Source of the DNA: Platycnemis pennipes
Taxonomy: Eukaryota > Arthropoda > Insecta > Odonata > Platycnemididae
Direction: 5' to 3'
DNA: 64,000 nucleotides
NCBI GenBank assembly: GCA_933228895.1
Contig: OW121848.1
Span: 100,831,470-100,895,469, forward strand
In this document: positions 1 through 12,623 of the stretch, one piece after another
Position numbering within the stretch: position 1 is the stretch's first letter
How the letters are laid out: each line of letters starts with the position of its first letter
Program-made: the position numbers and the translations under genes
The notes under the pieces: model-generated
Database searches by the model: none
The model's input: only the letters and a program-made list of their open reading frames with translations
What the model was told of the DNA's origin: nothing

Positions 1-745
1 GGAAGATGGAGAGAAAGAAAGAGAGAGAGGGGTGGAAGACCTGGCCCGGGCCGGGGGGATCTCGGCTCTGGAGGAAAATCATGCCGGGGTGACGAAGAGA
101 GGAGTGCTGAAGGGGGGGTGGAGATTTCGCGAGGGCACCGTCCCACAACATCCTGTTGTTCATCTTCGATCGCACATTTTTTCCTCCTCTCCCCTCTTTC
201 ATCCACATCGGTCCGTGCATCCCTTTCACCTTCCTCGCAGCGTCCTGCCCCCCCCCCTCTCCCTAATCGGGGGAAGGAGCGTAAGGGGGACCCGTCAGCG
301 ACGAGACTGACTTTCTTCACCCCTTTCCCCCAGGGTTATCTCCTCCAAACATCTGCCCACGCTCCCTTTCTCGCTCGCCTCTCGTCCTTCTTCCACGGTT
401 GCCACTCTCCTGGGAAACTCCCTCAACCCATTCACCGCCCCGAAATTTTCCTCACGCGCAATTAAACCTGTCATAGGAGGAGAGGGGGTGTAAAGAGTCT
501 GGTGATGGGGGACACTGGAACGAGTGGCGAGCGGAAAGGGGAAAAAGATCTGCGGCAAGATGGTGGATTTTTTTCCGGGGGAAAGGTGAGAGTTTGGGTA
601 AGAAAGAGATTCGGCGACCGTCAAGGTTACGAAGAAAGCAGTGACGGAGCTGTGAGCGAGAGTGGGGTTTAAGTCAGATGGAGCAATATTGACTCGGGAG
701 GAAAAGAAAGAGAATGGGAGAGACGTAAGTAGGATATAACCCAAC
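1..745. other. GC-rich, CpG-bearing island with strand switch
   Basis: The block is visibly GC-rich beside its AT-rich flank. Roughly 165-460 is pyrimidine-rich on the plus strand and 475-730 is purine-rich. The open frames here (up to about 150 aa) are low-complexity Ser/Pro/Leu or Arg/Glu runs produced by this skew, present on both strands, and show no domain. It could be a CpG-island promoter or an untranslated exon, but no splice or start signal decides this. Confidence 0.4.
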
Positions 746-1336
746 CTAAGCAATTATTGGGGTATTGAATACATGAATGGCTTTAAGAGAGTATCTAAGA
801 GAGTAACTTCCTGGGAAGAGAGGGAATGGAAAATTTGAAGGTTGCCGCATTTAGCATAGAAATTTTCCAGCACCTAAATATTGTTGCCAATTTTGCTGAT
901 TTTCAGGGAATTCCAAGAAGCGTAGAAAATACAAATTTTTGAATAAATTTATTTTTGCTTTTTTGCGCAATTACTTTACGTGTTACACGCGAACTCTAGA
1001 AGTATATGAGATATTTTTTTTATGTGAGGAGATTTCAAAGTGATATTTACTAAACTGTATTGCCAGTATGATTTAAAACTAAATAATCTAAAATTTTAGA
1101 TTCGTAGACAGCATAGGCAAAGTTTAATACGTCGTCCTTCCAAGTCAAATCACATACATGGTTTAATTCACTTTTTACATATCGTGTTCTTGTAACTTTC
1201 CTAGAGTTGATTAAATTTTACAAAAATCAACAGGCATCAGGTGATTCACTCCATTTCATTGAAATATAATGAACCATATCTACAATATAAAAATTTTTAA
1301 TGTGCTAATACCTATTTTAAAGAGTGAATTTTTTCA
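746..1336. other. AT-rich DNA, nothing recognised
   Basis: No frame of note, no repeat boundary and no RNA-like motif was seen. Confidence 0.5.
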
Positions 1337-1500
1337 TTATCATCATCATCATTGGTCAACAATCCTAGGATTGGTTTGACGCAGCTTTCCACTCGATTTT
1401 TCCGTCGGCCAACCTTTTCATTGTGACGTAATTCTTCTCTTTTACATCCTCACAACCTGTTCCATAGATCTCATACGAGGCCTGCCTTTTCCAATCTGAA
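1337..1500. repeat. Interspersed repeat fragment beginning with an ATC-rich run
   Basis: A short (ATC)n stretch leads into a segment reading tcaacaatcctaggattgg and later tacgaggcctgcc. From memory this resembles an interspersed repeat found in many insect genomes, probably a non-LTR retrotransposon 3' end. I could not check it against a repeat library. No coding remnant was recognised inside it. Confidence 0.4.
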
Positions 1501-1638
1501 TTTTTTTATAATCTTTTATACACTTGGAAAATATAAAAGACCATATAAAACCATTTCTCTGCATTTGTCTATTTCTACAAAAAATTATTTTCATGACATG
1601 CTCTTAAATAATGCCCTGTGCGCTGAGGTTTTCCAAGG

Positions 1639-1880
1639 ATTGGGTTGGTGTGATAGCTAGAGTATAGGCTCCCTATCCCTAGGTTCGACGTTTGGATCCC
1701 GGAAGTGACAAGATTTCATATCATATCATAGACTAGTCCCTACTAGAGATAGAATGCACCTGAAGTTCAGTACTCCGTCCGTCGAATGGGACATTAAATG
1801 GTGGACCCCTTAACAACTTTCGTTAAGAGCAGGCTAATATTGACGCTGGATTTCTCTCCACTCTTCCTCCACTCCATGAA
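1639..1880 (+). mobile_element. tRNA-derived SINE, family 1 (decayed copy)
   Basis: The left part is tRNA-like: an A-box-like stretch (gttggtgtgatagctagag) and a weak B box (gtttggatccc) about 40 bp on. It is followed by a body that matches, in reverse complement, the copy at 8632-8968. Shared landmarks include ctccgtccgtcg, a 'cgttaagagcaggctaat'-type segment and 'tttctctccactcttcctcc'. The match ends near 1880, so the 3' part present in the other copy is missing here. No clear target duplication was found. Confidence 0.7.
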
Positions 1881-1889
1881 TAATACTTG

Positions 1890-2640
1890 TCACTAGAGAA
1901 TAGTCAACTTACCAGAAATCCCACTTTTTATTAAAGACAAGAAGTCGTACATAGACAGTCAAATTAAATTTAATTATGAATATGCAAATTTACTTTGTTT
2001 CAAAAATTATGCTTTCTAATTGCGTTCATGCGTTTGAGAGTGCATACAGGAAGGAAACCTAGAATCAATGCCAATGGATAGGACTTGACAGGCAGATAAA
2101 AGATTATACAAAGCATAAAGCAAGTGGGTAAAGGAAAACTTATTCCAATCTAAAGTACACGTTAACTCTTGTTACGACACTAAACTGTTAGCTATATATG
2201 ATAAGGTACGCAAACAATATCCACAAATATACGTAAAAACTGAAAAATATGAAACACAAAGTTCAAATAAGTAAGTTTCAAAGAAAGCCTCGTATAAGTA
2301 AGCAAAAGAAAGTACAATCATTCTATTGGAGATAGAAGATCATACTGAATATCCGCGAAAATCAAACATGTAGTCGTTTCAGCATTTGTGAAAATCACGC
2401 ACAAGATTTCACTTTTTAAAGTGCAATGACAACGCACAGGAGAACGAAAACGCAAAACCCATAAATACTAAATTACACGAGTTTATAGTAGATCATGAAA
2501 TAATAAGATACGGACCGATATGAGTCTTTTGCCATCCAAAATATTATACATTGTCCGGAAACCCAGACAAACCTTCGAATTAGAGCAATTTTTATCCACA
2601 AGAGCATTGAATTTCTGACAGCAATGTCTTAGGCAGCGGA
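1890..2640. other. AT-rich DNA, nothing recognised
   Basis: No supported coding frame, repeat or RNA gene was seen. Confidence 0.5.
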
Positions 2641-3380
2641 AGAGAAAAGTGCAAGCTTCTGCACCCTGTGTTATTCATAAACTGTACTTTTCCGATGTGA
2701 GCGGGACGTAGTTATTAGCGCGTGCATGCTATACTCTCAGACAACTAATGAGGCCACAGAACCTTATTATTTTACTGCATTCTCCCTCTCTTCGAAGGGA
2801 ATAAATAAACGCTTACCCCGATTATCGCTCCACCCAGCCTCATTTAAATCTTATGCTTCGCATTTTCGCCACCGCGGCGCTATCGAAACCCGTCTACACC
2901 CGTTAAACCCCCCGGCCCTTCCTCTCCTCGTTCACTCCCGAGGAACTCACTCGCTCTTAAAACCTTTCTTTCCCTTGACACCCAACCCGCGATCCCCGAC
3001 ACTTCCTCCCTACCCCTTTCCATTCCCGAGTCCCATAACCATTCAACTCCCTTCATTCCTCATAGCCTTCCTTCCCGAACGTAATTGCATGACGCGGGAT
3101 TAATTATGACCGTGGTCGTTATAATGCGGATCCTTGCCTAACCAGTCGCATTAAAATTCTCATGATAGGTTTCCTGAGAAGGTGAGATGGGGCGTGGCTT
3201 GGGTTCCCGTGGAAGGAATTTTCAGATTGCCGGCTGAATGCGGGGGAAGTCTGGCGTTTCGGGACGCGTTAATATCGAAGCCTCACTGTCATGGAAAATC
3301 TTGCGTTTTGAGCTTTGAAATGTTTAAATTTCTCCCTCTTCTAGCGTCCATATTGGAATTAGTACCACTGTGGTGAGGAT
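2641..3380. other. GC-richer island, pyrimidine-rich core
   Basis: About 2840-3070 is C/T-rich with many CpGs. The 125-aa frame across it is low-complexity Pro/Ser/Leu without a domain. The right half (3080-3260) is mixed-composition, CpG-containing sequence with several ATTA-type homeodomain cores. It could be regulatory; this is inference only. Confidence 0.3.
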
Positions 3381-4520
3381 AGATTATCTGTTTTAGAAGT
3401 AAAGCTGGCGATATTTTTGTACCCTAGAAGAGAACTAAAAAGATTATATACCTTTTGGAAAACATTGATGGAATTACGCTGCTGCTGAGATCTAAATCAG
3501 GTCCAGCCTATAACGATCGTTTTCGCTATTTTCTTTGGAGTAGACACGTGAAGCAACTCTTAAATGCCAGAACTTTACAATGGGAGTGTATTAGGATGGA
3601 GTAGGATTTTAAGAATTTAATTTTACAACTGTCGTAAGGCTTATATAAATTCCACGAAATTGCTTGGAACTGACGGGCAAATAAATGAGAACTGAGAAAT
3701 GTAACGATGAAAACTATAATAAAGAAAGAATGAAGGGAATAAAAGAGACGAATTCATAAATAAGGCACCACCAACTAATTTACGTGTTTGACTGTAGTGG
3801 TTAATCGCCACTTATGCAAAAATACCGGATAAATGCATTTAAGAGTAAAAAGCAAACTCCAATTTGATTAAATTCAAAGCTCGCGAGGTAGCCGCGAAAA
3901 CTTAAGCGGAGTTACCCACTGAGATGCACGATAGCAAGATATTCCACAGAGAAAAAAATCATTTCCCGGTCAACCCGGTCAAGGCGAATGATTTTTTCTC
4001 TGTGGAACATCTTGCTATCCAATTTGATTATTGGTAAACTAAATACTGAAATATCATTTACATTCGATTTCTCGAATAAATGCTAAAGCGAAAAATGTAT
4101 GGTACCCTAAATGTCTGAGAATGGGTTGCATACAGGGTCAAATCGGGATAGTCTAAGGGGTCAAGGAATTGCTTACCATTATCACTATTACTAACGTCAG
4201 GGTGAAAATAGGTCAGATACAGACGCAAAAAGCAATTCGCCTCTTTGGCAATGTTTCCCACTTTTGGCAAAAAGTTAAGAAAAATACTAGGAAGATAATT
4301 AGTTCCTCCTGGGCCACACAAAACCATGTTCTCTACGAGTTTCTTCCGTAACACTGAAGTGAGATCAACCTTGTTTATTTGCAGCCCTAATTTTATATCT
4401 CCGCAACGTATTAGCAAAAATTATTACTAGTCCTGCCTATAAGCTTCTTGAAAACAGTCTCCATTTACTACGTAACTCAATACAAGGCGCTGCGTACGTA
4501 CACTAGCCAAATAAAACAAA
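3381..4520. other. AT-rich DNA interrupted by one small retroposon
   Basis: Apart from the insertion at 3871-4017, listed separately, nothing was recognised. The 119-aa minus-strand frame at 4058-4417 has no recognisable motif and is probably chance. Confidence 0.4.
3858..4030. mobile_element. Short retroposon with 13-bp target duplication and terminal hairpin
   Basis: The direct repeat tccaatttgatta occurs at 3858-3870 and 4018-4030 and brackets a 147-bp insert (3871-4017). The first ~55 bp of the insert (aattcaaag ... gttacccactga) is clearly related to the insert at 34730-34800, which has its own target duplication. The rest is a foldback: about 35-bp arms (gatagcaagat ... cacagagaaaa and its reverse complement) around a loop with two tandem copies of cccggtcaa. 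There is no tRNA-like A or B box and no frame. Because the two copies share the end next to the left duplication and differ at the other, the left end is probably the 3' end of the source RNA, which would then be minus strand. Confidence 0.7.
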
Positions 4521-5400
4521 CAAGCAGATGATTCACACACGCACCAACTCCCTCTCCCATTTTTCCTCTCTCGAGTCAATGATTAAGTCTTCACGCGTTT
4601 GAGCTCCCGGCTCATAAACAATGCAACGGAAGCACTGAAAACCCAACCCACCCTTCCGCTCCCAAAAGCTGTTCCCTGCGTCGTCCCATTGTGCGTGTGT
4701 ATGATTCCGTCTCTCTCGCAAGAGGATTTTAATCTGTTCGTAGCGGGGTCGTCTGGGAAAGGGAAGTGGGGCCAGGGGTGGAGAGATATTCGGGAGCAGG
4801 GTGCATGAAAGGGGAGGCGTTTGGGGTGATAGGAAGGGTGGGGCCGGCCTCTCGATATGGGGGGTGGGGGTTCTTGATTTGATGGAATAAGTGGCTCGAA
4901 TGGGCGTTGGTGCGCGAGGGGGCCACGCAAGAGCGAGTGGCGGTGCTGGAAGGAACGGCGAGCGGGGGATAATGGCCCGCAGAGGTCTCTTCCACGGAGT
5001 TAATCAGACTGGTTTGTTCGGTCGGTTGGCCGCGTGTTTTGGTTAGCGAACGAACGCGAGGATTGAAGTTAAGGGGGTGGAGCGGAGGAGTGGTGTGGGC
5101 GGTGAGGGGGGGGGAGGGGGTGTTGCGAATTGTACGCCAAGGGAAACCTTTCACCTCTTCTGGGGAAATTCCGTATTTCTCCGAAGGTTTTTGCTTTCAT
5201 TTCCATCCGCTCCCGTTCATTGTCGACGGCCGTTTACTCCACCTCTCTCCATTCATAATTTTTTTTCGGAGGGATTTTCGCGAAAAGCTGGTTCATGGAT
5301 TTTTAGGGCGGCTTTCAGGTTCTGAGGAGGAGAAAGGGGCTCAGAAAGGAGCGCCCTGAAAGTACGGTCGCTGAGCGGAAGAATAAAATTAAGCTCGCAT
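4521..5400. other. GC-rich, purine-skewed island
   Basis: About 4740-5120 is G/A-rich on plus, including runs such as gaggggggggga, and is flanked by C/T-rich stretches on both sides. Overlapping frames on both strands (62-141 aa) are low-complexity shadows of this composition. No gene is recognised. Confidence 0.35.
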
Positions 5401-6780
5401 ATATTTCCGAGTCAATTGTCCACGTGACCCAGCATATTCTGATTTCTCGGGGGCATTGAATATTTCAGCGTACCGGCATTTAGAAGGGGGGAGGTATTAT
5501 TTTCCCCGAAAAATATTGTTTTGAAATGCATGACTGCAAAAATGCATGTTTTCTCCTTCCATGCTCGAATCTGGACGTACTGCGGAGGGTGGAACAGCAC
5601 TAATGGCCTATGGAATAAGCTGAAGTTTGACTAATTGAATATTTTTACTTTGAGATTTATACTGTGAACCTCGCTAAAACCTCTTAGGCATTCTGCCAAA
5701 TTTTCATGAAATTCGATAAGCTCACAACGAAACTTTAATGTTAACAGACTTTAATGAACAATCAACCCTAACCATAGAGCCTACTGCAATCTCGTTTAGA
5801 AACGAGTTCATTAAGCCAATAATTTTTCTATAAACAAATTTAAAAATAATTTTGAGCATTTTATTTCTTTTAAGGCAATCCTCATATTTTAATTTTCTTT
5901 TCTAAATTTAAAAAACTTACCCCAAGTAAAACTCAAGTCCCTTCCGTTTTTTTTTCTCACATCAGTTCCATTTATTTGTTTTACCAAATAGATCCAGATA
6001 ACACTTCGAAATCGCTATTCGATGTTGTACTACTCTACAAGATAAAAGAAACATATTTCACCACATTCTGGCTACATAGAATACCATAACTCTTTTTAGA
6101 TCAAACATGTGGAATTGTACAAAGCCCCAAATACTTCGGTGCAATGCTGTCAAAAGTACTCCAGAATTTAATGGTTGCCGAAAAACCGTAATATAAGTTA
6201 CATGAAAATGTCTGACAGAATAAGGTGCAAAATTTTCCCCATAAAATGTGCCATAGCTACAAGAAGATGTTTAAACATTCCCAGCAAATGCTTAAAATGG
6301 GTCGAGTGTACTATGAAATGCTGTGATAAATATTTTTACCATGTAAATATTCATTTTCGAATGGTATCCAATTTATCTGTACGACTTTAAAGAAATTAAA
6401 AAAAACTCTTGGAACTAGATGAAATGAGGATGGAAATTAAATTTGTGATAACAAAATGAAAAAAATACCCTTAATTATGATATTAGTCTTTCTAGGATAT
6501 GTTACTTCTACAGTTTACAACCACTCAATTCTTTTACCCATTTTTACTTTCAGGCTTGCTTTTCCATATCGAAAACAGGGTCTACGCTGTATTTAACCTC
6601 CGGAAGATATGATGCTGTACATGGTAACAGAGAGCGACCGAAAGGAACACACAGCTAAATCCTTTGAAGGAACATCAAATACTAATGAGGCAAGTGAAAC
6701 AGAGGGACCGAATCAGTTTCATCCAGAACAGGGAATGGAATAATCTCCGCAAAATAAAAGGGACAACGTGGGAGCAGACC
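5401..6780. other. AT-rich DNA, nothing recognised
   Basis: Small frames of 60-70 aa only. No repeat boundaries or RNA motifs were seen. Confidence 0.5.
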
Positions 6781-7640
6781 TGGCAATTGGTTGGTTACCA
6801 CGCCTTTAGGCAGAGAGAAAGGATAGAGAGCGAGAGAGGTTTCCTTAATTTGTGTCTTCAATGCGCCCTTAGAGCTGGGGGGGCGAGGGGAGGAAGCAGG
6901 GCAAAAGGAGTGAGGTCAGGTGGATGAAGAGTGAGAAGAGGCTGGCTGACGCGGAGCGAAACATTGTTTGCGGGTCGCCTGGGGACGGAGACGGAAAAAG
7001 GGTGGAAGGGAAGTGCGGGTGTGGGGGCGGCTGGCCAGGTGGGGCGAGCGGGGAAGACTGGAGATCCCCTCCCTGCCCAAAATCCAATTACGGAAGCTGT
7101 GAAGGGGTCCCTCGCTTTGCCTCCCCCTGCCTCATTGACCCACTCCTCTTCCTCTAATTCCTCGCCATTCTCCCTCGTCATCCTCCTCTCCACAGTCCTT
7201 CCGTCTCGCCTAGCCATCCCTCGTCCTCTTTCCCTCTGTCCTGTCCGCTTCCGTTCATCAACGGGTTTCCCCGCTTCTTCGCCTGCCACCCGCAACTTCT
7301 TGATCAAGTCGTCTCCCCGCTTCCTTATCCACCGCTGCTTCGATTGTTCGCGGCCGACAATCTGCTCCTCCTTCACCCTTTGGTCATCGGGGATCCTCCT
7401 CAGCGTGATGCCACTGTCCAGCGCGAGTGGGAAGAAGGAGATGTGATCGGGGAGAAGCCGTGTGGGTGTGTGCCAGGAGGCGAAAGATGGCGGGACAATG
7501 GAAAGGAGCACGACTAATTTTCAGGGGAAAGGCATCCGTCTCATTGTACACAAAATGGGTGCGGCCAGTTCAAAGGGAACGAGCAAGCCTTTGGGAAGCC
7601 TACCATGCACTTGCCTCTTCTCCTGCTCTAACGCTTTACT
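6781..7640. other. GC-rich island with an unassigned 217-aa minus-strand frame
   Basis: The island is purine-rich on plus to about 7080 and pyrimidine-rich from about 7130 to 7400. The minus frame at 6858-7511 gives 217 aa with a charged, Arg/Glu-rich middle and a Pro/Ser-rich C-terminus. Long frames on the opposite strand over the same bases (e.g. 6931-7446) argue that composition keeps the frames open. No domain is recognisable. A small chance remains that the charged part is a real exon. Confidence 0.3.
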
Positions 7641-8502
7641 AACAGCGATCGAAGATTGATGGTGTTTAATTATCATGATATTCGCTCAGGCAGCTCTTTT
7701 GGTGTCACGAAAAAGCAATTATTGTCACGAGCAATGACGGTTTTTCGCAATGGATAATAGTTTTAATTTCGGCGTAACACGTCGTGACTGTTGAAAGGAA
7801 AGCAATTAAATAAAACATTCTTCTCCGTTTCCCAATTGTGTGGTTTACTGCACGATCTGTTTGGATGCTTAACATCGTTTTCAACTGCTTTTGCTGAGTA
7901 TTTTTCATCGATGTAATCAGTTTTTACAAGGAATATTAAATTATCCGCCACCTTCACAAGGGAAGCTCCCAACCGACTAATTAAATGGGGGAGGCTAAAG
8001 TTTGTCACATTTTCATTTTTCCAGGTGGCAGTTGAAAGCACAAATTTTGCTATCGTATGACCTTATCGAAGACTACTCAGTATTCTTGATGCTAATTGCA
8101 AGCTCTAGGAAAGTCCAATCCTTCAATGAGCTTTGAGAGAATCAGTTACAATGTGGACACTTATCGTCAGCCAGATTAATATATTTTCCTTGATGTTGTA
8201 AACAATTTTTTAATAGACGCCCATTCGGATAATCGTCTTCCATCTCTATAAACTCCGCTATATTTCTCCAGTCACACTGGTGACAACATTAAGGTTGATT
8301 AAAATGTCACATTAGGCGTTAATGTAAATTACATGCAAGTCATGTACAGCACAATTTGAAATAGGTGACATGAAATTTTGGCGGTTACTTTTAAGGATGC
8401 AAAACGACCCAAATACCGCACGTCATATCGAAATTATTACTAGGAGCGTCATTCTGCCATCTCGGCCTCTCGGAGTGAAATCATTGAAAAAGTATTTCAA
8501 TC
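7641..8502. other. AT-rich DNA, nothing recognised
   Basis: No supported frame, repeat or RNA gene was seen. Confidence 0.5.
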
Positions 8503-8568
8503 ATTACATCTTCATCTACATCTACCCAATACCCTGCAAGCCACCGCGAGGGTGTGTGGTAAGGGGTG
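8503..8568 (+). repeat. Short interspersed repeat: catctacatctac then a Cys/Thr-codon-like GC core
   Basis: A catcttcatctacatctac run is followed by ccctgcaagccaccgcgag and gtgtgtggtaagg. From memory this combination recurs in many arthropod genomes as the 3' end of a retroposon. The family was not verified. Only about 65 bp are present. Confidence 0.4.
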
Positions 8569-8631
8569 AAGATCGCCAAACACGCAATATTGACATGCAA
8601 ACAAGCTACTACATGGAAACATGATAGACGG

Positions 8632-8968
8632 TTGGTTGGTTATTCAGAGGAGGCCACCGACAGCTGAGTTCATTTGCGCCATTTAGGATAGGTGGGTAGT
8701 TGGGTAATGGAAGGATTTTTCGGGGAACGGAGGAAGGGTGGAGAGAAACCCGGCGTCGGCATTAGCCTATTCTTAACGAAAGGCGTCAAGGGAACCACGG
8801 GTTAACGTCCCATCCGACGGACGGAGTAGTGAACTTGAAATGCCCTCGACTAGGCACTCAAGTGGAGACCGGTTTTCCACTGACATATTCGCCACTGCCG
8901 GGATTCAAACCCAGTCCCTCGGGATGGGAGGCCAATACTCTAGCCACCACACCAACCCGATCCCCAAA
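8632..8968 (-). mobile_element. tRNA-derived SINE, family 1 (near full-length)
   Basis: Read on the minus strand from 8968, it starts with a tRNA-like head: A-box-like ggttggtgtggtggctagag and a good B box, ggtttgaatccc. A body of about 250 bp follows. The copy at 1639-1880 is the same family in the opposite orientation and is shorter. The flanks carry a likely imperfect target duplication: atgatagac at 8621-8629 and atgctagac at 8969-8977. The 3' end has a tandem 'ggtt' run. It is non-coding, as expected for a SINE mobilised by a LINE; its partner LINE is not identified here. Confidence 0.75.
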
Positions 8969-8977
8969 ATGCTAGAC

Positions 8978-9940
8978 AATAGGGTCCAATTCAACTAGAT
9001 CAGCCAGCAGTATCTATATAATCATAAAGGGATTGGTTTTTAATACAAGCATCGTGCACTACAGATTACTCTAATAATATTTCACCTACCTATCCATTTT
9101 CTATGCTGCCTATTGTGTAGTGTTCTCTTATATTACGGGGGAAAATGACATTTTGAATCTATCGGTACGATAATCTATCTCTCTAATTTTATTTATCTGG
9201 TCGAATCTAGGATTATGTAATATATCTTTGGATATTAAACAACGGTAATATTCATTACATTACTTTAAAAACACAAATAAAAAACTGCAAGCACAAAATT
9301 TCACCAACTCATTTTTTCATATTGTTTAATTAAAGAGGATGGAGATGTTATTCTAGAAGTAATAAGCGCCTAAAAGTTCTGCCTTCAATCACAAAAATCT
9401 CAGTCGCTTGCTCCTCTCATTTTTTATGAAGCATACGCAAAATGTAGGAACAAAATGATTTACATTAATTACTGCCTATTTTAATCAGTTAATTCGACAA
9501 ACCTGCCATTTTATTTACATTGGCCACACCGAGTGCAACAGGGCATTGAAACATCAGATGACACAATAACTTTGGCTGCACCTTAAAATAATTGCTTCGT
9601 GTGGTATTATAATGTTTCATTCAGCCAAAAAGTATTACATGAATCATACCTTCTGTTTCACATCCAATTTATGTGACGAAAGTTACCTTTATATAGGTGA
9701 CGGACTAGTCTTTCTCAATGTGAAGACTTGTCATGACATAAAATTGAAAAAAATATTCAGTTCAGACAGGTAAAAGAACTGATAAAATATTTCCTACAAA
9801 CCAATTGTATTCTGTAATACTTCTATTCCTTAAAATGCTTCTTCAACATTATTCTATTCATATTCATAGTTAAACATACCATAGCTATCTATTGCACATT
9901 AATTTATCTGCATTAGCATCACTTTAAACTTCTAGTCCTT
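8978..9940. other. AT-rich DNA, nothing recognised
   Basis: Strongly AT-rich with no supported features. Confidence 0.5.
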
Positions 9941-10450
9941 TCAGCCCCGCAGTCCGCCCCATGACCTTCTCTGTTGCCCTTCCCTCTCAAATACTCTTCC
10001 CCGCGACTCCAGAGACGTCCCCTTCCCCCAGACCCTTGCCAGGCTCCATCCCCATCAATCTCCTCGGCGTCGTATCTGCTTTCGTTCCTGTCATCCTTTC
10101 ATTATTCCTGCCTCCCCTTCTGTTTCTTATTCCCTTTACGTGGAAAGAGGAACTCCTTCCAATTCCTTCACTTCTGTCCAGAAATTCGTCACCCCACGGG
10201 ATTCTGCCCATCTTATTTATCCTTCCGCATTTTCTCCTCCGTTTCTAATTACTCAAACCCTACCCAACCTTATCCCCCTTGTCACTTCCCAGCTGTCTTA
10301 CCCGACATTTTCTTCCATCCAGATGGGTTCCCGCGGACTTCATTCTACACCAATCTCATGCCAACGCGGATGAAAAGGCAACGTGAAGATCTTCTACAGA
10401 AATTGTGGATTCCGCTTGGATTCGTTATACGAGTTCTCTTCTATCCGATA
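9941..10450. other. Pyrimidine-rich island
   Basis: About 9945-10330 is C/T-rich on plus. The frames of 74-184 aa are Ser/Pro/Leu/Phe-rich compositional frames, several overlapping in different phases, with no domain. Confidence 0.35.
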
Positions 10451-11560
10451 AAGAGGGGAGCATTAGCATCAAATCCAATGGTGGACGTGCCTTACTTGAG
10501 GATGGCAACAATTCTGCATGCTTGGTAACTAGCCAACAAAATCTGTGATTTTATATAATATAAACAATATCCAATTCTTTAACAAGGTTATATATCCATA
10601 TACCAAACGTATATCCTATTATTATTCGTCAGAAGCCAAGATAAATGTTCAGTGCTCAGCGTTACTGCTTAAAATGGATAGTCGAGAAATACCAGATGAT
10701 GAATGCACTTATTATCGTCCCAAATTCTGAAGCCAGTTTTTGCTGGCTAAAAAGGCTGTATCCCTGCTAACTATTTCGTCATGAAAGAGAGAAATAATCC
10801 TAGCTACTGGTCCAAAAGCAATTAATTACTTTTAAGCTACAAATATCACTGCGCAAAAGGCTGGCATACTGCCCGAGAGAATCTGGCGGCAGTGCAGGAT
10901 TCGGCAAAACCAAAGGCTGCGAATTTAAATTCAATATGAGGTATGCACGATGAGGTTACTGGTTATAATGCCCTTGGGTTGATAATTTATCGCTCAATAT
11001 GAAGTAAGTCCTTCCTAAGTAAGGAACATGAGCAATAGCAATGAAGAAAAAATACGGAAACCGAAATTCGAAGTAACGAGAGGTGAAGCTATTGGTGACT
11101 TTAATAAGACAATTTTGGTACTACACTGAATGCAGATCTTATGCCACACGTTTGTAAGATTAGCTGAGTGTTTCTGTACCCAACTCTAAAAAGATGCTGG
11201 TGTGTCAACTAAAAGAAAAGATATTGAGCTTTTTACCACCAAATAGCTAAACAATGAGTTTTTATTTCCAGAAAAAGGCTCTTAATATTAGCTACATCTG
11301 TGCTTAACCATTTCATTATGCAACAGAATACATGTTTTAATGAAAAAATCAAACGGAAATCCTAGCTGCAATAGATAGAGAGTTTAGCCCCTCACATCAC
11401 GTTTCAACAACGGAATTGAAAGTATGGAATTAACTTCCTGTTTGATTGGGGTGAATTATAGATAAAGTAAGGATTTAGACTATGAAAAAGAGGTCAAATT
11501 TAAGATTCACTACCAATTCTCGAGCCTCATTCGAGGTTACATTGATGACTTTCTGCTTAT
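10451..11560. other. AT-rich DNA, nothing recognised
   Basis: No supported features. Confidence 0.5.
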
Positions 11561-12330
11561 TTCATATTTTCTCAAATCCAAATCGAATACTCGTTGCCAC
11601 TCTTCCCCATACTTTCTATTCCTGATCACCAAGATCACGAATTCGTCAATGCTTCCGTCAAACCCTTCAGATCCGAATTTAGAATTACCACCCACCAACC
11701 AATTACTTAGTACCGCAGTTCGATTGATCTGATCTCCCCCATCCTCATGTTTTCACCTCCATTATTTTCCATGTTTTCAATGGAATCTTTTCCACTCTCT
11801 GCGGCCAGATTCCCTTCGGCTCTCTCTTTGCTTCAACCCCTCGATGAGTAAACTTCATTTGCCCCTCCCTATTTACCAAAAGCCATCCTTTTACTTGGGT
11901 TACAACCCTTTTCCACCCTTCTTGTCTCTCTTCCACACCACTCACCGTTTTTTCTTTCTTCACGACGCAAATATCTTCCATCCTTTTTCTCTTGACTTTC
12001 CCTATCTCCCTCTCCTTAACTCAATCTCCCTTCAACCCCCAGTCTCCGCCATCTCGAATAACCTCCCTCCTCCTCTTCTTCTGCTCACCAACCCCGGTCC
12101 CCACTCTCCTATCCCTTTCACCCTAATTCTAGCCGTTCCTCATCCCTTTTCTCATTAAAGTTCTCGGCCCTTCTTTTCGCCGGCGATTAACTATTTAAAA
12201 CCTATTATTTTTTAACACTCCCCACTCTTAGAATTTTCTCTCCCTCGTTTACCTCCCCCTCCTTCTCCTTTCCAGACTCCTCTTCGCTAAAACAAGGCCC
12301 TTCACAACGGAAGACTTTCGAACACCAAAA
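11561..12330. other. Long pyrimidine-rich tract
   Basis: The plus strand is overwhelmingly C/T from about 11700 to 12170. The 104-aa and 78-aa frames are compositional. Such polypyrimidine/polypurine tracts can form triplex (H-DNA); no gene is seen. Confidence 0.35.
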
Positions 12331-12623
12331 ACCTTCAGGGGTTGGTCCTTTTTGAGGGTGACTTTCCCTTCCAGGGCTGTAGCGATATCAATACGAACAC
12401 ACCAAAGATGGTGCCGACCAAACACCGGGTACGATGCAGGAAAATGTAAATATTTTTGAATTATTATGGTGATTGAGTTGCATGCGTAAAATTTGCTGGT
12501 TAGGTACCGATTTGCCGTCATTTATCAAGATATTGGTGGAAACATTGTAATTGGCCAACAAAATATCAACATCTTCTATAATCGATAACAAAATCAAACA
12601 CCGTAGGAAGGAAATGAGAATGG

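Noticed and set aside
6858..7511. 217-aa charged open frame on minus as a gene
   Set aside because: Long frames on the opposite strand cover the same bases, and its composition follows the local purine/pyrimidine skew. No domain was seen.
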